Of a stretch of 64,000 nt of DNA, positions 35,106-42,741 are shown in pieces; position 1 is the first letter of the stretch; each line of letters opens with the position of its first letter. Source of the stretch: JACKOB01 sp024234575. GTDB taxonomy: Bacteria; Pseudomonadota; Gammaproteobacteria; Pseudomonadales; Oleiphilaceae. The stretch spans positions 558,001-622,000 of the forward strand of contig JBPJFZ010000001.1 of the NCBI GenBank assembly GCA_051208035.1, in the 5' to 3' direction. Made by a program: the position numbers and the translations under genes. The notes below the pieces were generated by a model. The model worked only from the letters and a program-made list of their open reading frames with translations. It had not been told where the DNA came from and did not search any database.

Positions 35106-36040
35106 ACCCGACACAACTCATGCGCCAGCATCACTTGCTTGCGCATGGGCCCCCACCGATAATTTCCTGGTTCTCCCGACTTCTGCAATACCCGGTGACA
35201 GGGAATTAACCACGCAACTTTATTCGCACCAATCGCACTTCCCACCGCTCTTGACGCATTGGGGGCGCCTATTGCCTTAGCGACATCTGCATACGAAACC
35301 ACGTGCCCCTGCGGAATGCGCAGTAATGCTTCCCAGACCTTTAGCTGAAAAGGGCTACCTTGTAACTGCACTGCCAGAACTCCCGCACCAGTCTCTGTCC
35401 TGACCATTGCAGAGTCTTTCTTTGTTGATGCAGCCTGTGCTGGACAGGCATCAGCAAGACGCTGTAAATGCGGTGCCAGGTTAAGATCAATATAGGCATC
35501 ATCACGATGCAGCTCTGCCGCAGGCCAGCATTCAACGATTTCATCCAAACAACGTGACGTATCCTCTTGCGGTGAAAACGCCAGATAACAAAGCCCTTTT
35601 TTTGAAAACGCAGCAACTGCCAACCCAAATACTGTATCCAGCAACCCCACCGTTAAGGTTTCACCATTACCTTTCTTTTTGTATTCGCCCGGCGTCACAC
35701 TCTCCCAGCGAAGCATCAAGTCATGCGCTCGACCAGCTCCAGACAGGCCTGCGTCTAAACTCGCAGCAAAAACAGATGCATTTTGGTCAAGGCAGCTTTT
35801 AAGGTGTTCCTTCGTCAAGAAGGCAACGTATTGCGTTGGCGTCACACCCGCCCACCGCTTGAACAATCTCTGCATGTGGGTTTCGCTCATCCCGACAGAA
35901 GCCGCAACCTCAGCCAGACCCGGCTGATGATTCCAGTTGCTTTGAACAAACTCAATCGCTTGGGCAACTCGCTGGTAATCCTTATTACGTGGATATGCAT
36001 CGGTCGTTGACGACGCAGGCATGGGCAGTTCGCTGGTCAT
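35102..36040 (-). CDS. Ada-like regulator/methylated-DNA-protein-cysteine methyltransferase
   Basis: Combines an AraC-type DNA-binding domain (about residues 25-120; AEVAASVGMSETHMQRLFKR is the first helix-turn-helix) with an O6-alkylguanine-DNA methyltransferase domain (about 130-305). The acceptor cysteine is C281 in IPCHRVLQ, with the RAVGSA helix ahead of it. The N-terminal zinc/phosphotriester domain of E. coli Ada is missing, so a methyl-phosphotriester switch by that route is not possible. A GGGGGAAAT site precedes the ATG. The stop overlaps that of the FHA gene by two bases. Confidence 0.93.
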   Translation of the reverse strand: MTSELPMPASSTTDAYPRNKDYQRVAQAIEFVQSNWNHQPGLAEVAASVGMSETHMQRLFKRWAGVTPTQYVAFLTKEHLKSCLDQNASVFAASLDAGLSGAGRAHDLMLRWESVTPGEYKKKGNGETLTVGLLDTVFGLAVAAFSKKGLCYLAFSPQEDTSRCLDEIVECWPAAELHRDDAYIDLNLAPHLQRLADACPAQAASTKKDSAMVRTETGAGVLAVQLQGSPFQLKVWEALLRIPQGHVVSYADVAKAIGAPNASRAVGSAIGANKVAWLIPCHRVLQKSGEPGNYRWGPMRKQVMLAHELCRV

Positions 36041-36154
36041 ATTTCCCCCGATAAATAAAAGTGACTGGATACATGATATGCATCGACCATATCTGGCACC
36101 ACCCGATTTCTACCAAAGGGAATAAAGGAGGGATAAATACAAAATCAAAAGACA

Positions 36155-36188
36155 AAACATCAACACCAGCTTATCGAAATAAGCTGGT
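36155..36188 (-). terminator. Intrinsic terminator of the small gene at 36206
   Basis: Ten-base arms ACCAGCTTAT (36165-36174) and ATAAGCTGGT (36179-36188) enclose a CGAA loop. On the minus strand the stem is followed by a T-rich stretch (GTTGATGTTTTG). Confidence 0.7.
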
Positions 36189-36205
36189 CGGGTCATGGAG
36201 CTTAA

Positions 36206-36475
36206 CTATACTGCCTGCTTCATCATCACCATGTTTTTCATTGGTGCGCTGATGCTAAATTCGCGGCTCAAATAATCCCGAACGTGGTCAGAACAGTTTA
36301 TATAGAAAAGCATAAAGTCCCTCTTGGTTTCAATATCATGCGATGAGGAAGAAAAGAGCAGCAGCTCGATGACGTCTTTCTCATTGGTAAGCCGAAACTT
36401 TTGGGAATACTTAGATCTTGCCCTCGAAGCCAAACGCTTCAGGTAATAAATGCTTGTTTGATTAAAAATCAACAT
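36206..36475 (-). CDS. Small protein of unknown function (89 aa)
   Basis: No family recognised. The ATG at 36475 (MLIFNQTSIYYLKRLASRAR) follows a GGGAGG site seven bases upstream, which is much better than the frame extension to 36526. The first half is basic, the rest mixed, with a hydrophobic patch near VIELLLFSSSS. The C-terminus is Met-rich (MKNMVMMKQAV). It has its own terminator, which supports it as a real gene. It lies between the Ada-like gene and a sensor kinase; 36476-36749 shows nothing else. Confidence 0.65.
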   Translation of the reverse strand: MLIFNQTSIYYLKRLASRARSKYSQKFRLTNEKDVIELLLFSSSSHDIETKRDFMLFYINCSDHVRDYLSREFSISAPMKNMVMMKQAV

Positions 36476-36749
36476 GTATGAGCCTCCCGTAAACATATCG
36501 TTTTTATTATTATCAATGTACTGCATACTGAGTGCTGTCGGTCCGCCTTACTGAAACACCAGTTTCCAGAATTAGACACACCAAACATGACAACCCATTA
36601 CTTAATTATTTAGCTCATAAGCGCCATTACCACAAGGGAGTAGCGCCTTTATTTACCAATTTTCTAACAAACAGCCAAAAGTGCCGCCTATGCTTATACA
36701 CTTTGGCTATCTATGACTCTTCTACGACAGCATTATTAGATTGGATCAC

Positions 36750-38363
36750 TTACCGACCTGTTGGAATATAAACCCGAAACTCACTTCCACTTCCAAGAAT
36801 TGAACTTAACTCTATCCAACCGTTAAGTTGCTCGACCATATGTTTTGCAACAGACAAACCAATTCCTGCCCCTTCGTGTGCACGCGTTGTCTCCATGTCT
36901 AACTGTACAAAGGGCTCGAATATCCGCTCTTTATTACTTCCGTCAATGCCTATTCCAGTGTCCGCAATAACCACTTCGACAACGTTTCTATCATTTATAG
37001 TTTTGAGTGACTGGCGGTAAAAGATATTACCTGCAAGGGTAAACTTCACAGCATTTGAAAGTAGGTTTTTCACAATCTGGATAATTCTTTTCCCATCAGA
37101 TTTCATTAGCGCCGGTTCCAGCTCTGGTGCAACGATAAAGTCAACCGACTTTTTCGCTGCCTCCCGTATCGTTCGTTCAAACACCTCGTGCAATAAGTCA
37201 GGCAGAACCAGCCGCTCTTCAACGATAACCCCCTCATCAATATCTCCAAGGGCCAACAAGTCATCAACAATGTCTTTCAAACGCAACACATTATCTTTAA
37301 CTTCATGCAAGCCAAGAACATCTCGCGGCTGGATCACATCCCCTTCCACTTTTCGACCAATAATACTGCAAAAGCCTACAATAGCGTTCATTGGTGTCTT
37401 AAGCTCATGTGACAAGGTCGATAGCATGAGGCTTTTCGTTCGCTCTGCCACCACCGAGGATATCTGTGAAGAAATCGACTGCACACAAAAATTCATACCC
37501 TCTATTAAAGTCGCCAGTATGTCCCTTAATCTGCCGTGTGTTTCGTCCTCTAGAGGTGGCATATTGAATATTACCGAGCGAACTTTTCCAAATGTCACCA
37601 CTAACCCAAACGACTCTTGATCAAAGCGATTTGATGTTCGATGCAGGTGCAAATCACGTTCTAGTGAAACAAAATCTTTACTGTCAGTTTTATAGAAACT
37701 TTGACCATCCACATGGATTAATACTGCGCCTTGCAGGCCTAGATTACGTAAAGTTTCCAAAAATAACTCACAGAGTTCATCAAAATTAGCTGCGCCATAT
37801 GAACGCTCGAAAAATCTTATCGTTTCTCCCAACTGGCTATTAGCGACCATACTTGAAAAAGTTACTTTCGATGCCTCATCAGCACGATTTTTAGCGAGCG
37901 CTTTCTCTTGCACAATAGACGTGAGTGCGAGAAAAGTGCTTTTAAGATAAGGCGACGAGTGCACGAACAATACAACCTCCCCCAGGTCTTTTATTGCATC
38001 ATGGATGCATTGAGTATCACCATCCTGATATTTGCTAACAATCACAAACGTTGCTTCAGGGATGACGAGCTGTTCTCGGCGCATTGCCGACATAAACGTC
38101 AAGGTCTCATTGAGAGCGCCTGGTGCTGAATATAGTAGCGCTATGTCAGCTTGTAGCTCATTACTCCCTACCGTGTCTGCTGCATCGTCAAATAAGTCAA
38201 CATCATCTGAGCAACTTTCATCAACTGAGCTCGCGCCTTTTAATATCACGTCGTCATCATAGCGTAGCAGCTCGCAATGACATTCTTCCCGTATAAATGC
38301 TAAATCAGCATCGTTAAGCTGGTGATTAAAGTCGATGACGGCAACCAAGAGAGACAAATTCAT
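36750..38363 (-). CDS. Cytoplasmic sensor histidine kinase
   Basis: The 537-residue protein has no membrane segment. The C-terminal half is a kinase core: H-box LSTLSHELKTPMNAIVGF (His near residue 317), N-box NLLSNAVKFT, G1 ADTGIGID and G2 EGAGIGLSVAKHM. Residues about 1-155 look like a diverged receiver-type fold (LLVAVIDFN, then ADIALLYSAPGALNETL) without a recognised phospho-acceptor, and 160-290 form a GAF-like region. It is a single gene with no response regulator beside it; the partner is unknown. The start is the only convincing one, with a weak ribosome-binding site. Confidence 0.88.
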   Translation of the reverse strand: MNLSLLVAVIDFNHQLNDADLAFIREECHCELLRYDDDVILKGASSVDESCSDDVDLFDDAADTVGSNELQADIALLYSAPGALNETLTFMSAMRREQLVIPEATFVIVSKYQDGDTQCIHDAIKDLGEVVLFVHSSPYLKSTFLALTSIVQEKALAKNRADEASKVTFSSMVANSQLGETIRFFERSYGAANFDELCELFLETLRNLGLQGAVLIHVDGQSFYKTDSKDFVSLERDLHLHRTSNRFDQESFGLVVTFGKVRSVIFNMPPLEDETHGRLRDILATLIEGMNFCVQSISSQISSVVAERTKSLMLSTLSHELKTPMNAIVGFCSIIGRKVEGDVIQPRDVLGLHEVKDNVLRLKDIVDDLLALGDIDEGVIVEERLVLPDLLHEVFERTIREAAKKSVDFIVAPELEPALMKSDGKRIIQIVKNLLSNAVKFTLAGNIFYRQSLKTINDRNVVEVVIADTGIGIDGSNKERIFEPFVQLDMETTRAHEGAGIGLSVAKHMVEQLNGWIELSSILGSGSEFRVYIPTGR

Positions 38364-38552
38364 AACGCTTCGTTATCCATATAGGTGAAAGCTGCGAGCA
38401 TTTTCAGTATAGGTCATTTTTTGCTCACACAGGCATAAAACACGCCAATCAATCTGCTCATTTTATGACCACAGTCATTTACTTTTACTATAGATTTAAG
38501 CACACTGAAACTGTGCGGATGCATTGACAAAACATAATAACAAGGAGGAAAT

Positions 38553-38768
38553 ATGCATACTCGATCTACAACCAACACTCATGAAACATTGGGTAGTATG
38601 AGTGACGAAGAAGTTCTTTTACTGAATGAACTTGCCTTGCGAATGGGTTATCTGGATGAGGGGGTAGTCTGTTTGCCAGACATAATGAAATCAATAGAAT
38701 CCGAGATTCTTGAGAGGTCATTAGGTCAGAGTCGTCGATCTGATATCATTCAGGTTAAAGCGGCTTAA
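38553..38768 (+). CDS. Small soluble protein of unknown function (71 aa)
   Basis: No family recognised. The ATG follows an AAGGAGG site and the gene is closed by a strong terminator at 38829, so it forms a complete single-gene unit. The product is acidic and helical in appearance (SDEEVLLLNELALRMGYLDE, then LPDIMKSIESEILERSLGQS) with a Lys at the C-terminus but no membrane segment or cysteine pair. It lies divergently from the sensor kinase, 189 bp away, and could be regulated with it. Confidence 0.7.
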   Translation: MHTRSTTNTHETLGSMSDEEVLLLNELALRMGYLDEGVVCLPDIMKSIESEILERSLGQSRRSDIIQVKAA

Positions 38769-38828
38769 CTTCGACAACCAATTAAGTACTTACCCATCCA
38801 TAGAATTACAATTCTATGCATACCCAAA

Positions 38829-38858
38829 AACGCTACCTCCTGCAGGTAGCGTTTTCTA
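38829..38858 (+). terminator. Strong intrinsic terminator after the 71-aa gene
   Basis: AACGCTACCT (38829-38838) and AGGTAGCGTT (38844-38853) form a perfect ten-pair stem with loop CCTGC, followed by TTTCT. It lies 60 bp after the stop codon. Confidence 0.92.
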
Positions 38859-38959
38859 TTTGTAGCGGGGAAACTTTCGCGCTATACAGCGACGCCAAAT
38901 AGCCATACAAGCGCTGCACTCATTGCTTAATGTTCTATATATGAGAGCTAAAACCGCCT

Positions 38960-39514
38960 TTACCAACGCATCATTGGCAATGGGTTGAAAGGATGCTGAG
39001 CCGCATTCACCACCGCCAGTTTTACCAGCAACAAATGAAAGCCTGCATCCGGGAATGCTTTCTGGATGGCTTTTACTTTCTTTTTGGCCAGCCCATAGCG
39101 CAGGCGACCAAAACTTACATCACACCAATCTGCCTGCCGAAACACGTTCACCAACGACAACTTACCTCCGGCAACGGGTCTGACACGATGATGATTCATC
39201 ACCATATCATTAACCAGCTGCTGCTTTTCTTCGAGCACATCTGCTGGGTACTTCGCCGCAGATTTAAGATAGCTCTGTGCTCGAATTGATGAGGGCTCAA
39301 GATAGTCAAATGTTTTATCCAGCCAGATACCGACATCATGATAAGCGGCTGCAATAGCTACCAGGTCGAGATCTTCATTTGATAAACCGGGGAGTTTTTC
39401 GTTTACATAATTAAGAAGACGATACGTATGATTTCGATATGCCTGCCAGTCCGAGCCAATTTTGTCCCGCCATAAGGTCAACAGTTTATCGAGTTCAGCG
39501 TGCTGCAATATCAT
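38960..39514 (-). CDS. HD-domain phosphohydrolase
   Basis: Soluble 184-residue protein of the HD superfamily. The first His lies in RNHTYRLLNYV (about residue 28), the HD pair in AAAYHDVGIWLD (about 58-59), and later ligands in NHHRVRP and QADWCDV. These are the metal ligands of a phosphohydrolase acting on a small molecule or nucleotide; the substrate is not evident. A GGGGAG site precedes the ATG. It is separated by 73 bp from the next minus-strand gene and may follow it on one transcript. Confidence 0.85.
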   Translation of the reverse strand: MILQHAELDKLLTLWRDKIGSDWQAYRNHTYRLLNYVNEKLPGLSNEDLDLVAIAAAYHDVGIWLDKTFDYLEPSSIRAQSYLKSAAKYPADVLEEKQQLVNDMVMNHHRVRPVAGGKLSLVNVFRQADWCDVSFGRLRYGLAKKKVKAIQKAFPDAGFHLLLVKLAVVNAAQHPFNPLPMMRW

Positions 39515-39587
39515 ATTTACTCCCCGTGTACATTTGGGCAGATGAAGGTTTTATCTTTGCCTGCCCAAGGTGATTAACTGTCGACGA

Positions 39588-40142
39588 TCAATCACCTTCT
39601 TCCATCATTTGCGCTTGCAGCTTTTCCATATAAGGCTTCACAGCAGCAATATCCGCAGGGTTAACATCTTTGATTTCATCGGCAATGGATGTGGTCTGCT
39701 GCATCATCTGCTGCATGGCTTGCTTCTGCTCCTCGGGGATATTCGGATCTTTCATCATCGATTCCATTTGCGCATTCATTTGCGCCTGATAGTCTTTCAT
39801 GCCGCTCATCGCCTCTGCCATCATGGCTTTAGAAACTCTTACCATTATGCCCGCCCACTCTTCGGGTGAAGAAAAACCATGCTTTTCGACAATATCTTCG
39901 ATTTCGTCATAAGCTTTGGCTTCGCGCATTTCACGCATGATTTTATCTACACTCAGATCAAAGCCATCATCATTGTCATCGTCAGTTTTAAAACGATGCT
40001 CGTTTTTTTCTGACCACTTCTGAATCTCTTCCATCGAAGACATGAACTTTTCAATTTGTGCGCCTGTTAACGGCTTCTCTGCATAAGCTGAAAGACTAAA
40101 AAGCAAAGCCATGGCAATAATAATTCGACCTAAAAAAACCAT
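39588..40142 (-). CDS. Exported Met-rich protein of unknown function
   Basis: No family named with confidence. The 184-residue product has a signal peptide (IIIAMALLFSLSAYA) and a mature part rich in Glu, Lys and Met, almost wholly helical in appearance. It contains an acidic run DDDNDDGFD (about 54-62) that could bind a divalent cation, and Met-rich segments AMMAEAMSGM and QAMQQMMQQT. A good AAGGA site precedes the ATG. It is probably periplasmic. Transcribed toward the HD-domain gene. Confidence 0.75.
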   Translation of the reverse strand: MVFLGRIIIAMALLFSLSAYAEKPLTGAQIEKFMSSMEEIQKWSEKNEHRFKTDDDNDDGFDLSVDKIMREMREAKAYDEIEDIVEKHGFSSPEEWAGIMVRVSKAMMAEAMSGMKDYQAQMNAQMESMMKDPNIPEEQKQAMQQMMQQTTSIADEIKDVNPADIAAVKPYMEKLQAQMMEEGD

Positions 40143-40350
40143 CTTAGTATTCCTTTTTGGTATAAAAAATAAGTGATACAGTGCTACTTCTTTCTATTTT
40201 TCAAACAGTTCCCTAAACCAATTGATGCACTCCTGAGCTTTAAGAAATAACTCGTGGAGACAAAAACACTTTCGCTGTGATGGATTAACGGCCTATCGGC
40301 TAAGGACAATTCATTCTAAAACACCATGGTAAGGTTAGCTATACTGAATA

Positions 40351-40440
40351 AGCAGAGCAAGTTAACAGGTCTTTCATTTTTGTTCTCTGCTGAGAAGATA
40401 CCCATACTTGCAAAGTGCCGAAGGATCGGCACTGCTTTTT
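40351..40440 (+). ncRNA. Candidate small RNA upstream of the SOS cassette
   Basis: A complete intrinsic terminator at 40414-40440 points along the plus strand but no plus-strand gene precedes it. A CTATACT -10-like element (40339-40345) would start a transcript near 40351. The predicted RNA of about 90 bases opens with a stem (AGCAGAG 40351-40357 with CTCTGCT 40385-40391) and ends with the terminator stem, a common shape for trans-acting RNAs. No good -35 was found, and the small frame 40326-40544 looks non-coding. It is inference. Confidence 0.35.
40414..40440 (+). terminator. Orphan intrinsic terminator
   Basis: AGTGCCGA (40414-40421) and TCGGCACT (40426-40433) form a perfect eight-pair stem with an AGGA loop, followed by GCTTTTT. 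It lies 107 bp before the LexA box and may also insulate the SOS cassette from upstream transcription. Confidence 0.85.
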
Positions 40441-40546
40441 CTTTCCTCTTCTTTGCCTTCCCTTTAAAAACATTTACTCACTCCTTAGAGCGATTTATCA
40501 GCCAAATAAGAAGGTCTGTTGACCAATGGACTTTTCAATACTAATA

Positions 40547-40566
40547 TACTGTACATATATACAGTA
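40547..40566 (+). promoter_or_regulatory. LexA (SOS) box of the imuA-imuB-dnaE2 cassette
   Basis: TACTGT-ACATATAT-ACAGTA matches the gammaproteobacterial LexA consensus at every conserved position, with CTG and CAG ten bases apart. It ends 19 bp before the imuA ATG, so bound LexA would cover the promoter or leader. Confidence 0.95.
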
Positions 40567-40585
40567 TAATTTTCTGGTGTATTTT

Positions 40586-41296
40586 ATGTCTGACCTGCTT
40601 TCTGGCCTTTTAAACTCAGCACAGCTTTGGCGAGCTTCCGAGAACACAAACTATCACTGCCCAACACAAAACACCGGTATAAAAGAACTTAACCAGTTAC
40701 TACCGGGCAGTGGCTGGCCGTTAGGTAATGTCACAGAAATGCTTTGCGATACGCCAGGGATTGGTGAGATTCGCCTACTGGCACCACTACTACAAGAACT
40801 GTCAAAGCAGGATAAATGGATGCTATGGGTATCTCCCCCTTTTCTGCCTTATCCTTCAGGACTTGAGTCACAGGGCATTAACCACCAGAAAGTTCTGCTA
40901 GCAAGAAACCTGAACACCCCAGAAAAGCTGTGGGCAGCAGAACAGGGACTGCGCAGCGGTCAATGTAGCGTCGTATTGCTCTGGGCAGATCGCATCACCA
41001 ACACACAAGTGAGACGTCTGCAAACAGACTGTGTCGATAGCAGCGCACATTGCTTTATCTTTCGCCAGGCGCGTGCGGCAAACGAGCACTCCTCTGCTCC
41101 GTTGCGATTAGGGCTATCCGCCGTTGCAAAGGCATCTGCAACAAGCACGCTACAGTTAAGCATTATTAAGTGCCGGGGTCGCTGGCCACACAGTCATCCC
41201 GTCATACTCAATATTCCAGCCATATTCACAAAAGCCTGTTTATCGAATTTTGCGGAGTTAACCACTACACAAACCGCTATTTCATCGACAAAGTGA
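40586..41296 (+). CDS. imuA: Translesion synthesis protein ImuA (RecA/SulA-like)
   Basis: First gene of the SOS mutasome. The ATG at 40586 (MSDLLSGLLNSAQLWRAS) is chosen because the open frame from 40526 runs through the LexA box. The product has 236 residues with the RecA-like N-terminal fold: TGIKELNQLLPGSGWPLGNV, equivalent to a degenerate Walker A region, and VVLLWADRITNTQVRRLQ. ImuA is needed with ImuB and DnaE2 for damage-induced mutagenesis in several bacteria. It is seven bases ahead of imuB. Confidence 0.93.
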   Translation: MSDLLSGLLNSAQLWRASENTNYHCPTQNTGIKELNQLLPGSGWPLGNVTEMLCDTPGIGEIRLLAPLLQELSKQDKWMLWVSPPFLPYPSGLESQGINHQKVLLARNLNTPEKLWAAEQGLRSGQCSVVLLWADRITNTQVRRLQTDCVDSSAHCFIFRQARAANEHSSAPLRLGLSAVAKASATSTLQLSIIKCRGRWPHSHPVILNIPAIFTKACLSNFAELTTTQTAISSTK

Positions 41297-41303
41297 GATC
41301 ATC

Positions 41304-42728
41304 ATGCTGTGGCTATACATTGACTTGCCAACTCTCCCTGTCGATCTCTGCGAGCGTTCTGCTGGCCCGAGCGAGGCTATCGTGATTACCAATACAGCAG
41401 GAAAAATCATACTGGCAAACGCTACTGCCCAGGCTGCAGGAATACGTCCGTCGCAGTCCATCAGCACCGCCAGTTGCCTGCATGAGAAGCTTCTTATTAA
41501 ACGCAAAAGCGAGCTTAACCTGCAGTCCTGTTTGCAAGATATTGCCCACTGGGTTTATCAATATTGCGCTAACATCGCCCTATATCCACCAGATGGACTA
41601 CTTATCGAAATTGAAAGCATGCTGCGCATGCACGGTAATGTCAGTACGCTTTATCATAAGCTGCAGCGGGGCCTGACAGAGCAGGGTTTTCATCCCCGGC
41701 TTTCTGTTGGTCTTTCGCCGCTGTCGGCACGAGCGCTATCACAATCAAACAGCGCACTATGCACGGATAACCAGAAGACCATCAATCAGGCGCTGCTGCA
41801 GATATCTCTGGCCCATTGTGGTTTTCTTCCGAGCATTACCGACAAACTACACAGAATGGGGTTTAACAAACTTCACCAGATACTTGCCATTCCTCGTGTA
41901 GAGCTGGCACAAAGGTTAGGACATGAACTTTGCACTTACCTGTGCCGGTTAACAGGAGAGTCTCCCGACCCGCAAGACTTTTACACCCCGGCAAGCGGCT
42001 TCGAAAGAAACGTCGATTTGCTGGCAGAAATAGATAACAACACGGGGCTGCTTTTCCCCCTCAACAGGCTACTGCTCGACCTGGAAATATTTCTTCGCCA
42101 CAGTCAGCAAAGTATCGACAGCATGACACTTCAGTTACACCACCGAGACAGTTGCTTCAGTGAAATTTATATCGGTATTTCTGCCAGCACCACGCAAACA
42201 AAAGAAATGCTGACACTATGCTCATTAAAGCTAGAGAATTACCAATTACCGGCCCCGGTAACATCAATAACGCTCATTGCTAACCGTTTGCAACCATATC
42301 AAAAACAACAGACAGATCTTTTCCAGAAAGCTGGTAACCCTGCAGAGAAGCAACAATTACTCAATCGTTTTTACGCAAAACTAAGCGAAGAGAAAGTGGT
42401 CACGTTGCGTATTGAAGAAGATCACCGGCCCGAGAAGTCCTACCAAATTGAAACACAGACCAATAAGGATAGGCCTGGCGATAAAAAGCAGATACACCCC
42501 AGCGACCACAATAATAAGCTGACCCGTCCAACATGGATATTACAAGCACCCTACCCGTTACATGGCACAGCCGTTACCCTGATTAGTGACGCCGAGAGAA
42601 TCAGTGCAGGATGGTGGGATCAAAGCATCAACCGCGACTACTATATTGCACGCTTCCCCAACGGCGCGTTGGGTTGGATTTTTCGCAGCAACGAAGGAAA
42701 TTGGTTTTTACATGGATGGTTTGGCTAG
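41304..42728 (+). CDS. imuB: Y-family polymerase-like protein ImuB
   Basis: ImuB has a Y-family polymerase fold without polymerase activity and acts as an adaptor that brings DnaE2 to the sliding clamp. The 474-residue chain begins MLWLYIDLPTLPVDLCER, typical for ImuB. The usual SIDE catalytic motif is not seen (here LLIEIESMLRMHG near residue 98), fitting an inactive polymerase. The C-terminal region ends AGWWDQSINRDYYIARFPNG and GWIFRSNEGNWFLHGWFG, the ImuB signature. The frame ends before the dnaE2 start chosen here. Confidence 0.94.
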   Translation: MLWLYIDLPTLPVDLCERSAGPSEAIVITNTAGKIILANATAQAAGIRPSQSISTASCLHEKLLIKRKSELNLQSCLQDIAHWVYQYCANIALYPPDGLLIEIESMLRMHGNVSTLYHKLQRGLTEQGFHPRLSVGLSPLSARALSQSNSALCTDNQKTINQALLQISLAHCGFLPSITDKLHRMGFNKLHQILAIPRVELAQRLGHELCTYLCRLTGESPDPQDFYTPASGFERNVDLLAEIDNNTGLLFPLNRLLLDLEIFLRHSQQSIDSMTLQLHHRDSCFSEIYIGISASTTQTKEMLTLCSLKLENYQLPAPVTSITLIANRLQPYQKQQTDLFQKAGNPAEKQQLLNRFYAKLSEEKVVTLRIEEDHRPEKSYQIETQTNKDRPGDKKQIHPSDHNNKLTRPTWILQAPYPLHGTAVTLISDAERISAGWWDQSINRDYYIARFPNGALGWIFRSNEGNWFLHGWFG

Positions 42729-42741
42729 AGCGGCGGTCAAG

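Noticed and set aside
36532..36771. 79-codon plus-strand frame opposite the end of the sensor kinase
   Set aside because: It has no ribosome-binding site, no protein-like composition, and overlaps the C-terminus of the kinase gene.
39534..39568. Hairpin TTGGGCAG/CTGCCCAA as terminator of the gene at 39588
   Set aside because: The stem is perfect but the loop is long (19 bases) and no T-run follows on either strand.
40326..40544. 72-codon plus-strand frame before imuA
   Set aside because: It crosses the perfect intrinsic terminator at 40414-40440, has no ribosome-binding site and shows no protein-like features.
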